From Bin18 sp965242795 (GTDB lineage Bacteria; Desulfobacterota; Binatia; Bin18), in assembly GCA_965242795.1 (NCBI GenBank), contig OZ251505.1, positions 310,001-374,000 of the forward strand: DNA of 64,000 nucleotides, given 5' to 3'. The notes under the pieces were generated by a model that was not told the origin of the DNA, ran no database searches, and saw only the letters and a list, made by a program, of their open reading frames with translations. Shown here piece by piece: positions 52,377 to 62,463 of this stretch (positions within the stretch are counted from its first letter, which is position 1; every line of letters starts with the position of its first letter). The translations under genes and the position numbers were made by a program.

Positions 52377-53129
52377 CTATACCGCTAGGAGGTCGGCCAG
52401 CTCGGGAATGGCCCGCACCTCGTAGCGCGGCCGCGGACAGCCCTCCGGCAGGGCAACAGCCGCGGCGTTGACCCAGGCCACGTCCAGACCCGCGGCCTGA
52501 GCACCGGCGACGTCGTCGTGCGGGGAATCGCCGACGTACAACGCGGCGTCCGGCGCCACGTCGAGCCGGGCCAGCGCGTCGAGGAAGATCTTGCGGTGCG
52601 GCTTGCGCCAGCCGTGTTCCGCGGAAATCACGGTCGTCTCGAAGTATGCGGCCACGCCGCCGCTTTCGATGACGCGGCGCGCCGTCGGACCGTGATCGAA
52701 GTTCGAGACCAGCCCGACGCGATACCGTTCGCGGGCACGGGCGATGAGTCGCGCGTGCGCGGGCGGCACCGCGACGGCCGCGGCCAGCAGGTCCATGTGC
52801 GCCAGCGACAGGGCCTCGGCAACGCGGGCGGTTTCGGGCACATCGAACAGGCCGGCGCGCAGCAGGGTGCGGCGGAATCGCTCGGCAGAGGCGACCTCGC
52901 GCATCTCGGTCGTGCGGATTTCGTACAACTCCGCGTTCACTTCGCTCATGGCCGCGTGGAACCGCTCGAACGACAGGTCGGGCAGCAGGTCGGCGACCAC
53001 CTCGCGCAGGCGGCCCAGGGTCGAGCGGCTGCGGCGCCCTTCCCATTCGAAGACCGGCAATTTTCCGGGATCGAACAGGGCCACCGTCCCGAACAGATCG
53101 AACAGGACGGCGCGGTAGGGTTGCGGCAT
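52377..53129 (-). CDS. HAD-superfamily hydrolase (haloacid-dehalogenase-type, subfamily IA)
   Basis: A 250-residue phosphatase-like enzyme. Asp11 in 'LFDLFGTVA' is the nucleophile (DLFGT, as in haloacid dehalogenases), 'SNFDHG' supplies the second motif, 'HGWRKPHRKIFLDAL' the Lys motif, and 'YVGDSPHDDVAGA' the acidic motif. It lies 12 bases upstream of the frameshifted TIGR00725 gene on the same strand; both are enclosed by inverted repeats. The substrate is unknown. Confidence 0.85.
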   Translation of the reverse strand: MPQPYRAVLFDLFGTVALFDPGKLPVFEWEGRRSRSTLGRLREVVADLLPDLSFERFHAAMSEVNAELYEIRTTEMREVASAERFRRTLLRAGLFDVPETARVAEALSLAHMDLLAAAVAVPPAHARLIARARERYRVGLVSNFDHGPTARRVIESGGVAAYFETTVISAEHGWRKPHRKIFLDALARLDVAPDAALYVGDSPHDDVAGAQAAGLDVAWVNAAAVALPEGCPRPRYEVRAIPELADLLAV

Positions 53130-53258
53130 GGGCGCTCGAAGTCGGGGAATTCGGAGGGGGTGGCGGAGTGCGACCTTGTAACCGCGGGGTGTCGTTCGTG
53201 CAAGTTGTAGAGCGTGTCCGCGTTCGAGATTCCTTGCTTGTTCGTGGCGTGCGGCGAA

Positions 53259-53560
53259 CCCTCACCCCAACCCTCTCCCAGAGGGAGAGGGAGTTATGCT
53301 TTCTATTGGGGATTATATACAAGACGGTCCCAAAGACTGTTTTTCCCCGTCGTAACTTGTGAAAGCAGGTATCCATCCCCTGGATTCCCGCTTTCGCGGG
53401 AATGACGACCGGTTAGGATATTCAAGTATGTAATTCCCTTTTTATTCTTGTGCCCTCTCCCTCCGGGAGATCGATCCCCCCATCCCTCCTTTGTCAGGAA
53501 GGCTTGAACTCTCATTCCCCTTCTACCCCCTCTCCCTCTGGGAGAGGGTCGGGGTGAGGG
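53259..53560. repeat. ~300-bp element with 33-bp inverted ends
   Basis: The left end (53259-53291) starts CCCTCACCCCAACCCTCTCC and the right end (53528-53560) is its reverse complement with one mismatch. It contains 'CCTGGATTCCCGCTTTCGCG' and the motif GGGGATTATATACAAGACGG. No gene is visible; it fills most of the 564-base gap between the HAD gene and the permease gene. It overlaps the right copy of the 68-bp inverted repeat, so elements are nested. Confidence 0.7.
53457..53525. repeat. ~68-bp inverted repeat, right copy
   Basis: On the minus strand it reads GGGGAATGAGAGTTCAAGCC and then TTCCTGACAAAGGAGG, ending near GATCGATCTCCCGGAGGG; it matches the left copy at 51,825-51,893 with scattered differences. 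It lies inside the 300-bp element with 33-bp ends. Confidence 0.7.
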
Positions 53561-53693
53561 TTCGGCCCGCAGCAGTGAGTCAACCCGGCAACGACGAGCC
53601 GATATACAACCAAGGCCCGGGCTGCGTATGGTGGTTGGATGCGGCTTGCGGACAGGATCGAGAGGGCGGCGAGATACGCGGAGGAGTAGAGGC

Positions 53694-55142
53694 ATGACGG
53701 ATACCGAAATCGGTACTGACGCGCGGAAAGAAGCCTCGGAGGGCGGCGCGGACGAGTATCTCGCCCGACGTCGTCTGAAGAAGGGCGTGGCCGGCTGGGT
53801 GCTGCTCGCCGGGCTCGGCGTCGCGTACGTGATTTCCGGTGAGTTCGCCGGGTGGAACTTCGGCTTGGCGCACGCGGGGTTCGGCGGGATGCTGGTGGCG
53901 ACCTGCGTCATGGGGCTGCTCTACCTCTGCCTCGTGCTGACGCTGGCCGAACTGTCCGCCAGCCTGCCCACCGCGGGCGGCGGGTACAGCTTCGCCCGCC
54001 GCGCCCTCGGCCCCTGGGGCGGGTTTCTGACCGGCACCGCCATCCTGCTGGAATACGCCATCGCGCCGGCCGCGATCGCCGTGTTCATCGGCAGCTACGT
54101 CGATGCCCTGATCGGCCTGGACGGCCCCGCGGTGTACGCCGCGTGCTACGTGGTGTTCGTCGGCCTGCACGTCTGGGGCGCGGGCGAGGCGCTCAGGATC
54201 ATGCTGGGCATCACCATCCTGGCGGTGCTGGCCATTCTCGTGTTTCTGGTGGGCATGCTGCCGGCTTTCGAGAGCGCCAACCTGTTCGACATCGCGGTGA
54301 ATCCCCGGGCCGCCGGCGCCAGCGTCTTCCTGCCCGAAGGCTACGTCGGCATCTGGGCCGCCCTGCCCTTCGCCATGTGGCTGTTTCTCGCGGTGGAAGG
54401 CGTGCCGCTGGCCGCGGAAGAAGCCGCGGATCCGGGCCGCGACCTGCCGAGGGGCATCATCGCCGCGATGCTGGTGCTGCTGGTCTTCGCGGCCGTCGTG
54501 CTGGTGCTGGTGCCGGGCGGCGCGGGCGCGAACGCCATGCAAGCCCACGGCGCCCCGCTGGTCGGCGCCCTGCAGGCGGTACATGGCGCCGATTCCACCG
54601 CGGCGCGCTTCGTGAACTTGGCCGGCCTGTTCGGCCTGATCGCCAGCTTCTTTTCGATCATCTACGCCTACTCGCGGCAGGTCTTCGCCCTCTCCCGGGC
54701 CGGCTATCTGCCGCGTTTTCTCTCCGTCACCGGCGAGCGCAAGGTGCCGGTCTGGTCGCTGACCGTCCCCGGCGTGCTTGGCTTCGGGCTGTCGCTGACC
54801 GGCGCCGGCGACCTGATGATTACGATGGCGGTCTTCGGTGCCACGATTTCGTACGCCCTGATGAGCCTGTCGCACGTCATCCTGCGTCGGAAGGAGCCCG
54901 CCTTGCCGCGGCCCTACCGCACCCCGGGCGGCGTCGTCACCTCGACCGCCGCCCTGCTGTTGTCGCTGGTGGCGCTGGCCTCGACCTTCGCGGTCAGTTC
55001 GCAGGCTGCGCTCTGGTCCGGGTTCTTCTATTTGGTGATGATCGCGTATTTCGCGCTCTACAGCCGGCACCGCCTGGTCGCGCACGCCCCGGAAGAAGAG
55101 TTCGATCTGATCGGCAAGGCGGAATCCGAACTGGGCCGCTGA
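53694..55142 (+). CDS. APC-family amino acid permease (ethanolamine permease-like)
   Basis: A 482-residue transporter with about 12 membrane segments. 'GLGVAYVISGEFAGWNFGLA' begins the first segment, and 'FLAVEGVPLAAEEAADPGRD' plus 'LPRGIIAAMLV' fits the ethanolamine/amino-acid permease subgroup. ATG 53694 is preceded by GAGGAG. Ethanolamine or a related amine may be the substrate. It is not near other ethanolamine genes. Confidence 0.8.
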   Translation: MTDTEIGTDARKEASEGGADEYLARRRLKKGVAGWVLLAGLGVAYVISGEFAGWNFGLAHAGFGGMLVATCVMGLLYLCLVLTLAELSASLPTAGGGYSFARRALGPWGGFLTGTAILLEYAIAPAAIAVFIGSYVDALIGLDGPAVYAACYVVFVGLHVWGAGEALRIMLGITILAVLAILVFLVGMLPAFESANLFDIAVNPRAAGASVFLPEGYVGIWAALPFAMWLFLAVEGVPLAAEEAADPGRDLPRGIIAAMLVLLVFAAVVLVLVPGGAGANAMQAHGAPLVGALQAVHGADSTAARFVNLAGLFGLIASFFSIIYAYSRQVFALSRAGYLPRFLSVTGERKVPVWSLTVPGVLGFGLSLTGAGDLMITMAVFGATISYALMSLSHVILRRKEPALPRPYRTPGGVVTSTAALLLSLVALASTFAVSSQAALWSGFFYLVMIAYFALYSRHRLVAHAPEEEFDLIGKAESELGR

Positions 55143-55272
55143 AGGTTCGTTCGGGTTCGCCATGCCTTCGTACCCACTCTCCCTCCGGGTCGGATGCGCA
55201 CGAGATGCGCGTGCTCCCGGGTTCGAAACGGGGAGCGGACCTGCGCGGCGCCGGCCCGTGCGCCATTCCTAC

Positions 55273-55298
55273 TTGTACTAGCAGGGGGCGTGTATTAT
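55273..55298 (+). promoter_or_regulatory. Possible promoter before lon
   Basis: TTGTAC (55273-55278) and TATTAT (55293-55298) lie 14 bases apart, 50 bases before the lon start. The spacing is shorter than optimal. No convincing heat-shock promoter or CIRCE element is seen in this gap. Confidence 0.3.
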
Positions 55299-55348
55299 GG
55301 TTCCGCGTGGCGAGCGGGAACGCGGAGAGACGTTCGGAGGAGCAGCGT

Positions 55349-57799
<2,451 letters not shown>

Positions 57800-57887
57800 G
57801 CGGTTCGCGTTCTCGCGGCGCGCGGCCCGGTTTCCTCATTCGGGCCGCGGACGGGGAGGCGTCTTCTGCCGGGGACACGTCCCGAAC

Positions 57888-59075
57888 ATGGCCATCCCGA
57901 CCATCAACCAATTGGACCTCGCCCATAAGCGGGTCCTGATGCGGGTGGATTTCAACGTCCCGCTCGGCCCGCAACGCGAGGTGACCGACGCCACCCGTAT
58001 CCGCGCCGCACTGCCGAGCATCCGGTACGCCGTCGAACGCGGCGCCAAGCTGATGCTGGCATCCCACCTGGGCCGCCCCAAAGGAGCGGTCGAACCCGGG
58101 CTGAGTCTCGAACCCGCGGCGCGGACGCTCGAAACGCTGCTGGGCCGGCCGGTCGCACTGGCCGGGGATTGCATCGGCCCCGCGGTGCGGCAACAGGCCG
58201 AGGCGCTGTCCGACGGCGGCGTCCTGCTGCTGGAAAACCTGCGGTTTCACGCCGGGGAGGAGGCCGACGACGCGGGATTCGGCCGCGAACTCGCCGAATC
58301 GGCGGACGTGTACGTCAACGACGCGTTCGGTGCGGCGCACCGTGTGCATGCGTCCGTCGTCGGCGCGGTAGTGCATTTTCCGGTCGGACAGCGCGGCGTG
58401 GGGTTGCTGATGCGCAAGGAACTGGACGCCCTGTCCGCGCTGCTGGACGCGCCGCAAAAGCCGTTCGTCGCAATTCTCGGAGGCGCCAAAGTGTCCGACA
58501 AGATCGGCCTGATCCGGAACCTGCTGCCGCGGGCCGACGACGTCATCGTCGGCGGCGGCATGGCTTATACGCTGTTGCAAGCGCAGGGGGTCGCTATCGG
58601 AAAGTCGTTGGTCGAGCCGGACAGAGTCGAGGAAGCCGGACGGCTGCTGGAAGCCGCCCGTATGCGCGGCGTGGGGATCCACCTGCCCGAGGATCACGTC
58701 GTGACCGAGGCGCTGTCGCCCGGCGCCCGCTCCGAAACCACCGCGGACATCCCCGACGACCGGCTCGGCGTGGACGTCGGCCCGCGCACGGTCGCCCGGT
58801 TCCGCGAAGTCCTGCAATCGGCCAAGACGGTCTTGTGGAACGGCCCGATGGGAGTCTTCGAGATGGCGCCGTTCGACCGCGGCACGCGTGAGGTCGCACG
58901 GACCGTCGCGTCCCTGACGGACTGCTTCAGCGTGGCGGGCGGCGGCGACACCGTGGCCGCACTGACGCAGGCGGACTTGGCTGGCCGTATCAGCCACATT
59001 TCGACCGGGGGCGGCGCCGCGCTGGAATTTCTGGAGTCGGGCGACCTGCCCGGTCTGGCCGCCCTGCGTGCCTAG
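57888..59075 (+). CDS. pgk: Phosphoglycerate kinase
   Basis: A 395-residue glycolytic enzyme, ADP + 1,3-bisphosphoglycerate to ATP + 3-phosphoglycerate. 'RVLMRVDFNVPLGPQREVTD' is the N-terminal substrate motif, 'ASHLGRPKG' follows, 'LLLENLRFHAGEEADD' and 'YVNDAFGAAHRVHAS' are usual, and the C-terminal ATP site shows 'KTVLWNGPMGVFEMAPF' and 'AGGGDTVAAL'. Length and motif order are typical. It is 88 bases after lon. No GAPDH or TIM gene is adjacent. Confidence 0.95.
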   Translation: MAIPTINQLDLAHKRVLMRVDFNVPLGPQREVTDATRIRAALPSIRYAVERGAKLMLASHLGRPKGAVEPGLSLEPAARTLETLLGRPVALAGDCIGPAVRQQAEALSDGGVLLLENLRFHAGEEADDAGFGRELAESADVYVNDAFGAAHRVHASVVGAVVHFPVGQRGVGLLMRKELDALSALLDAPQKPFVAILGGAKVSDKIGLIRNLLPRADDVIVGGGMAYTLLQAQGVAIGKSLVEPDRVEEAGRLLEAARMRGVGIHLPEDHVVTEALSPGARSETTADIPDDRLGVDVGPRTVARFREVLQSAKTVLWNGPMGVFEMAPFDRGTREVARTVASLTDCFSVAGGGDTVAALTQADLAGRISHISTGGGAALEFLESGDLPGLAALRA

Positions 59076-59158
59076 TCCAAGAGATTCCAACCGGAAATGT
59101 TTTCGGGTTGAAGTCCGCTGGTCGGTTCACCGGCTCGGTCAACGCCGAAATCTCACCT

Positions 59159-59190
59159 CCGTAGGGGCGACCGGCCGGTCGCCCCTACGG
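59159..59190. repeat. 32-bp perfect palindrome, GTAGGGGCGACCGG type
   Basis: CCGTAGGGGCGACCGG followed directly by its reverse complement. The longest intact copy of the family; others are at 42,851 and 43,042. It lies in the gap after pgk and could act as a terminator-like hairpin, though without a T tract. Confidence 0.9.
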
Positions 59191-59209
59191 CCCCGGACGT
59201 GATCCGGGG
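59191..59209. repeat. CCCCGGA...TCCGGGG inverted repeat
   Basis: 7-bp perfect inverted halves separated by CGTGA, directly after the 32-bp palindrome. The same halves occur at 15,011 and 51,608. Confidence 0.8.
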
Positions 59210-59308
59210 AATGTAGGGAGAAGGCAAAGGTCGCCGCCTCGGTTTCAACGAATATTCACGTCCGCCTCTCCATGACGATTTCGAACTAACATATGACGGT
59301 CGCGCGGC

Positions 59309-59337
59309 TTGTCGAAAAAATCATTTTCTGACATAAA
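59309..59337 (+). promoter_or_regulatory. Candidate promoter before OmpA-type lipoprotein
   Basis: TTGTCG (59309-59314) and CATAAA (59332-59337) lie 17 bases apart, in an AT-rich stretch unusual for this window, about 95 bases before the start. The long leader is unremarkable otherwise. Confidence 0.4.
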
Positions 59338-59432
59338 CTTTTCCGACTCGACACCGGAGAAAAGCCGTTCGTATCGATTGCCGCGTCCCCGCGGGATATG
59401 AAGGACGGGCGGAAGAGAGAGGGGGAAGGGAC

Positions 59433-60245
59433 ATGCTTCGAAGGACTCGCTGTTTTCAGTCGATGTGGGGAATCGCGCTGGCGTTCCTCCTGGCAAGCTG
59501 CGCGACCGAAAGACAGACGCGCGCGCTGTACGGCGCGTCGCTGGGCGCCGCGATCGGTGCCGCCGCGGCCTCCGGGCTGGGGGACGACGACAAAGGATTG
59601 GCGGTCGGGCTGGGCGCCGGCGTCGGGGCGCTGGTCGGCGGCGTGTTGGGTTATTATTCCGGGGAGGACCCTCAGAAACGGTGTTGGAACGGCAGCATGG
59701 TCGGCATGGACGAAACCTGCCCGCCGAAGCAGAAGCGGTGTTGGGACGGCAGCATGGTCGGCGAGAACGCGGACTGCCCGCCTCAGCAGAAAGAATGCTG
59801 GGACGGCAGCACGGTCAACGTTGATGACGACTGCCCGCCGCAGAAAAAGTGCTGGGACGGCAGCATGGTCGGCACGGATCAACCCTGCCCGCGGATCATC
59901 CTGCGCGGCATCAACTTCGACTTCGACGCGGCCGCGATCAAGGCGGAATCCGAGCCCGTCCTGGACGAGGCGGCCCGAACACTGATGGAGAATCCCGACG
60001 TCCGCGTGCTGATCGAGGGACACAGCGACGCGCGGGGACGCGAGTCGTACAATCAGCGATTGTCGGATCGCCGCGCCAACGCGGTCAAGGATTACCTCGT
60101 CGGCAAGGGGGTCGCCGCGAACCGGCTCGAGGCCGTGGGACGCGGTGAGAACGACCCGGTAGCGCCCAACATGGATGAAGCCGGCAACGACAATCCCGAA
60201 GGACGCGCCATGAACCGCCGGGTCGAACTCATCTTCTCGCAGTAG
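59433..60245 (+). CDS. OmpA-family lipoprotein with four Cys-Trp-Asp-Gly repeats
   Basis: A 270-residue lipoprotein. The signal peptide ends in lipobox LLASC (Cys29 or so). A Gly/Ala-rich helix pair ('GLAVGLGAGVGALVGGVLGY') comes next, then four ~18-residue repeats of the form CWDGSMVG-x-(D/N)-x-x-CPP (about residues 87-152), and a peptidoglycan-binding OmpA domain (about 160-270) with 'FDFDAAAIKAES', 'IEGHSDARGRESYNQRLSDR' and 'AVGRGENDP'. The repeat cysteines may be paired. It is probably an outer-membrane protein tethered to the wall. Confidence 0.85.
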   Translation: MLRRTRCFQSMWGIALAFLLASCATERQTRALYGASLGAAIGAAAASGLGDDDKGLAVGLGAGVGALVGGVLGYYSGEDPQKRCWNGSMVGMDETCPPKQKRCWDGSMVGENADCPPQQKECWDGSTVNVDDDCPPQKKCWDGSMVGTDQPCPRIILRGINFDFDAAAIKAESEPVLDEAARTLMENPDVRVLIEGHSDARGRESYNQRLSDRRANAVKDYLVGKGVAANRLEAVGRGENDPVAPNMDEAGNDNPEGRAMNRRVELIFSQ

Positions 60246-60300
60246 ACTGTCGAAAGTCGATTCGGTCCACGACGCGCCTGCGGCCCGTCCGCGTTCGCTC

Positions 60301-60930
60301 GTGACTCATCACACCGCACGAAACCGCAGAGGAACGCCGGGTCGGCAAGAACCCGGCGTTCCTCTTTTCCGTTTACGGAGCGCGGCGGCCCGGACGCTCC
60401 GCCATCCCCTTCCCTGCTGCGCTCTCGCCTTCGGTGCGGCGCTGAGTCTCTGTCTGGTGTGGACCGACACTGTCCGCCCACAGAATCGCAGGCTGCCGAT
60501 CGGCCCGTCCGCTGGTCGGTCGAACGAACCGGCAACGTCGATTTCGCGTCCGGACGGCTCTCGTCACGAGACCGCGGACGATCGCGCCGCGGCCGTGCAG
60601 GCGCGGCTGAGTTTCGAGATGTTCACGCGGCTGTGGATGGAAAAATTGATGGACTCGGAACGGTTCCATAAGAACGAGCGGCTCACCGTCACCGAAACCG
60701 CGGACGGCGTCATCGCCGAATATGCCGGGTATCTCCCCGACCGCGACACCACCGTCAAGGCGACGAGTTCCGCGGAGACCCCCTTCATCGGCATCCTGCA
60801 CTACTACCAGACGACCATGCGCAGTGTCGGCAAGACGAGACAGCAAGCGGTGCGCGGGCCGTTCGAGCAGGCTGAAAAGAACAGGGTCTCCGAAATCTTC
60901 CGCTATACGAAGGACGCATGGGTGTATTAG
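60301..60930 (+). CDS. Hypothetical exported protein, start uncertain
   Basis: A frame of up to 209 residues beginning with GTG 60301. A hydrophobic stretch around residues 38-52 ('ALAFGAALSLCLVW') might be a signal peptide, and the C-half ('VTETADGVIAEYAGYLPDRD', 'SETPFIGILHYYQTTMRS'-like) is a compact domain without recognised family. The first ~22 codons coincide with a strong terminator hairpin, so the real start should lie downstream, but no ATG, GTG or TTG with a ribosome site is obvious before the hydrophobic stretch. An in-frame GTG near 60,460 is possible. Confidence 0.5.
   Translation: MTHHTARNRRGTPGRQEPGVPLFRLRSAAARTLRHPLPCCALAFGAALSLCLVWTDTVRPQNRRLPIGPSAGRSNEPATSISRPDGSRHETADDRAAAVQARLSFEMFTRLWMEKLMDSERFHKNERLTVTETADGVIAEYAGYLPDRDTTVKATSSAETPFIGILHYYQTTMRSVGKTRQQAVRGPFEQAEKNRVSEIFRYTKDAWVY
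60331..60368 (+). terminator. Intrinsic terminator after OmpA lipoprotein
   Basis: GGAACGCCGGGT (60331-60342) and ACCCGGCGTTCC (60351-60362) form a perfect 12-bp stem with an 8-base loop, followed by TCTTTT. It lies 86 bases after the lipoprotein stop and within the annotated N-terminal region of the next frame. Confidence 0.88.
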
Positions 60931-61083
60931 GGAGACGGGCGGGCGTCCGACGTGCCGATAGCAGGGACGGAGCGGAAGACGCGCCCGACGGGAGCCGCCG
61001 CCCTTGCCCGCGGGCGCGACATCCGCAACCATAGCCGCGGCGGGTTTCGGGAATTCCAGCCCCGCGTCAACGAAAGTCCCGGC

Positions 61084-62463
61084 ATGAGATATTTTCGCTC
61101 GGTCGTCTTCCTCCTCGGCTTGATTGCGGGCCCCGTCCACGCGGAAGACGCGCCCGAACCGGCACACGGCTGGCAGGTTTCGGAACTCGTGCTCGACAAC
61201 GGGCTGACCGTCCTCATCCTGGAAGACCGCCGCGCCCCGGTCGCCACGCTGCAAGTCTGGTATCACGTCGGCTCGCGCAACGAGCGGCCCGGCCTGACGG
61301 GCATCTCGCACCTGCTGGAACATCTGATGTTCCGCGGCACGCCGACCTACGGCAAAGGCGAGTTCTCGCGTCTGGTCAAGGAGCGCGGCGGACGACACAA
61401 CGCGTTCACCTCGACCGACTACACGGTTTATTTCGAGAGCGCCGCGGTGCAACATCTCGACCTGTTTCTGGAACTCGAAGCCGACCGCATGGCGCATGCG
61501 CTGCTGACCGAGGAAGGTTTTTTGGCCGAACAGAAGATCGTGATGGAAGAGCGCCGGCAGCGTACCGCGGACGAGCCGGCCTCGGACCTGTGGGAACAGG
61601 TCAGCGCCGCGGCGTTCACCGCCCACCCCTACGGCTGGCCGATCGTGGGCTGGATGCACGACCTGGAGTCCATGCGCCTGGAGGACGTGCGCGCCTACCG
61701 GCAGACGTACTACTCGCCCGGTAACGCCACTCTGGTGATCGCCGGCGACGTGGACCCGGACACCTTGCTCCCGCACGTCCGCACCCATTTCGGCGCGCTG
61801 CCCGCGGGACCGGCACCGCCGCCCGTCACGTCGCGCGAGCCGCCCCAGCGCGGCGAACGCCGCGTGCAGCTCCGACGTCCGGCATCGCTGCCGGTGTACA
61901 TCGCCGGCTATCACGTCCCCAACCTCGAGGACGACGACAGCTTCGCCCTGTCGCTGGCCGCGGTGCTGCTCGGCGGCGGACGCAGCGCGCGGTTGCAGCG
62001 CAGTTTGGTGGAAGAACAGCGGCTCGCCCTGAGCGCGAACGCCGGGTACGACCGCACCTCGCTCGACCCGAAACTGTTCACCCTGTCCATGCGCGTGGCT
62101 CCGGGACGCACGTGGCAGGACGCCGAACGCGCGTTGGAACGCGAGATCGAAAAACTCCAGACGACGCCCGTTACCGCCAAAGAGCTGGAACGCGCCAAGA
62201 ATCTCGTGGAGTCGCAGTTCACGTACGCCCAGGACTCGCTGTTCTACCGCGCCCTGCAACTCGGACAGTACGCCGCGTTGGGCGACTGGCGCCGCATTCT
62301 CGACGTCATCCCCGGCCTGCGGGCCGTCACCGCCCAACAGGTCCGACAGGTCGCCACACGATATCTGCACCGGGACAACCGGACGGTCGGCGTCCTGGAA
62401 CCCGATGGCACCCCACTGCGCGAATCTCCCGCGGCGCCGATCGGAGGTAGCCGTGTGCACTGA
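61084..62463 (+). CDS. M16 family zinc peptidase, catalytic subunit
   Basis: A 459-residue processing-protease-type enzyme with an N-terminal signal peptide ('MRYFRSVVFLLGLIAGPVHA'), so it is periplasmic. His76, Glu79 and His80 form the inverted zinc motif HxxEH ('ISHLLEHLMF'); the third zinc ligand Glu lies about 75 residues later ('KIVMEERRQR'). ATG 61084 is chosen because the signal peptide follows directly; the longer frame adds no feature. It overlaps the start of the next gene, which encodes the non-catalytic partner. Confidence 0.9.
   Translation: MRYFRSVVFLLGLIAGPVHAEDAPEPAHGWQVSELVLDNGLTVLILEDRRAPVATLQVWYHVGSRNERPGLTGISHLLEHLMFRGTPTYGKGEFSRLVKERGGRHNAFTSTDYTVYFESAAVQHLDLFLELEADRMAHALLTEEGFLAEQKIVMEERRQRTADEPASDLWEQVSAAAFTAHPYGWPIVGWMHDLESMRLEDVRAYRQTYYSPGNATLVIAGDVDPDTLLPHVRTHFGALPAGPAPPPVTSREPPQRGERRVQLRRPASLPVYIAGYHVPNLEDDDSFALSLAAVLLGGGRSARLQRSLVEEQRLALSANAGYDRTSLDPKLFTLSMRVAPGRTWQDAERALEREIEKLQTTPVTAKELERAKNLVESQFTYAQDSLFYRALQLGQYAALGDWRRILDVIPGLRAVTAQQVRQVATRYLHRDNRTVGVLEPDGTPLRESPAAPIGGSRVH

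Noticed and set aside
53852..55348. Upstream extension of the lon frame to 1315 codons
   Set aside because: The extra part overlaps the permease gene in another frame and is Arg-rich; Lon itself begins at ATG 55349 with a good ribosome site.
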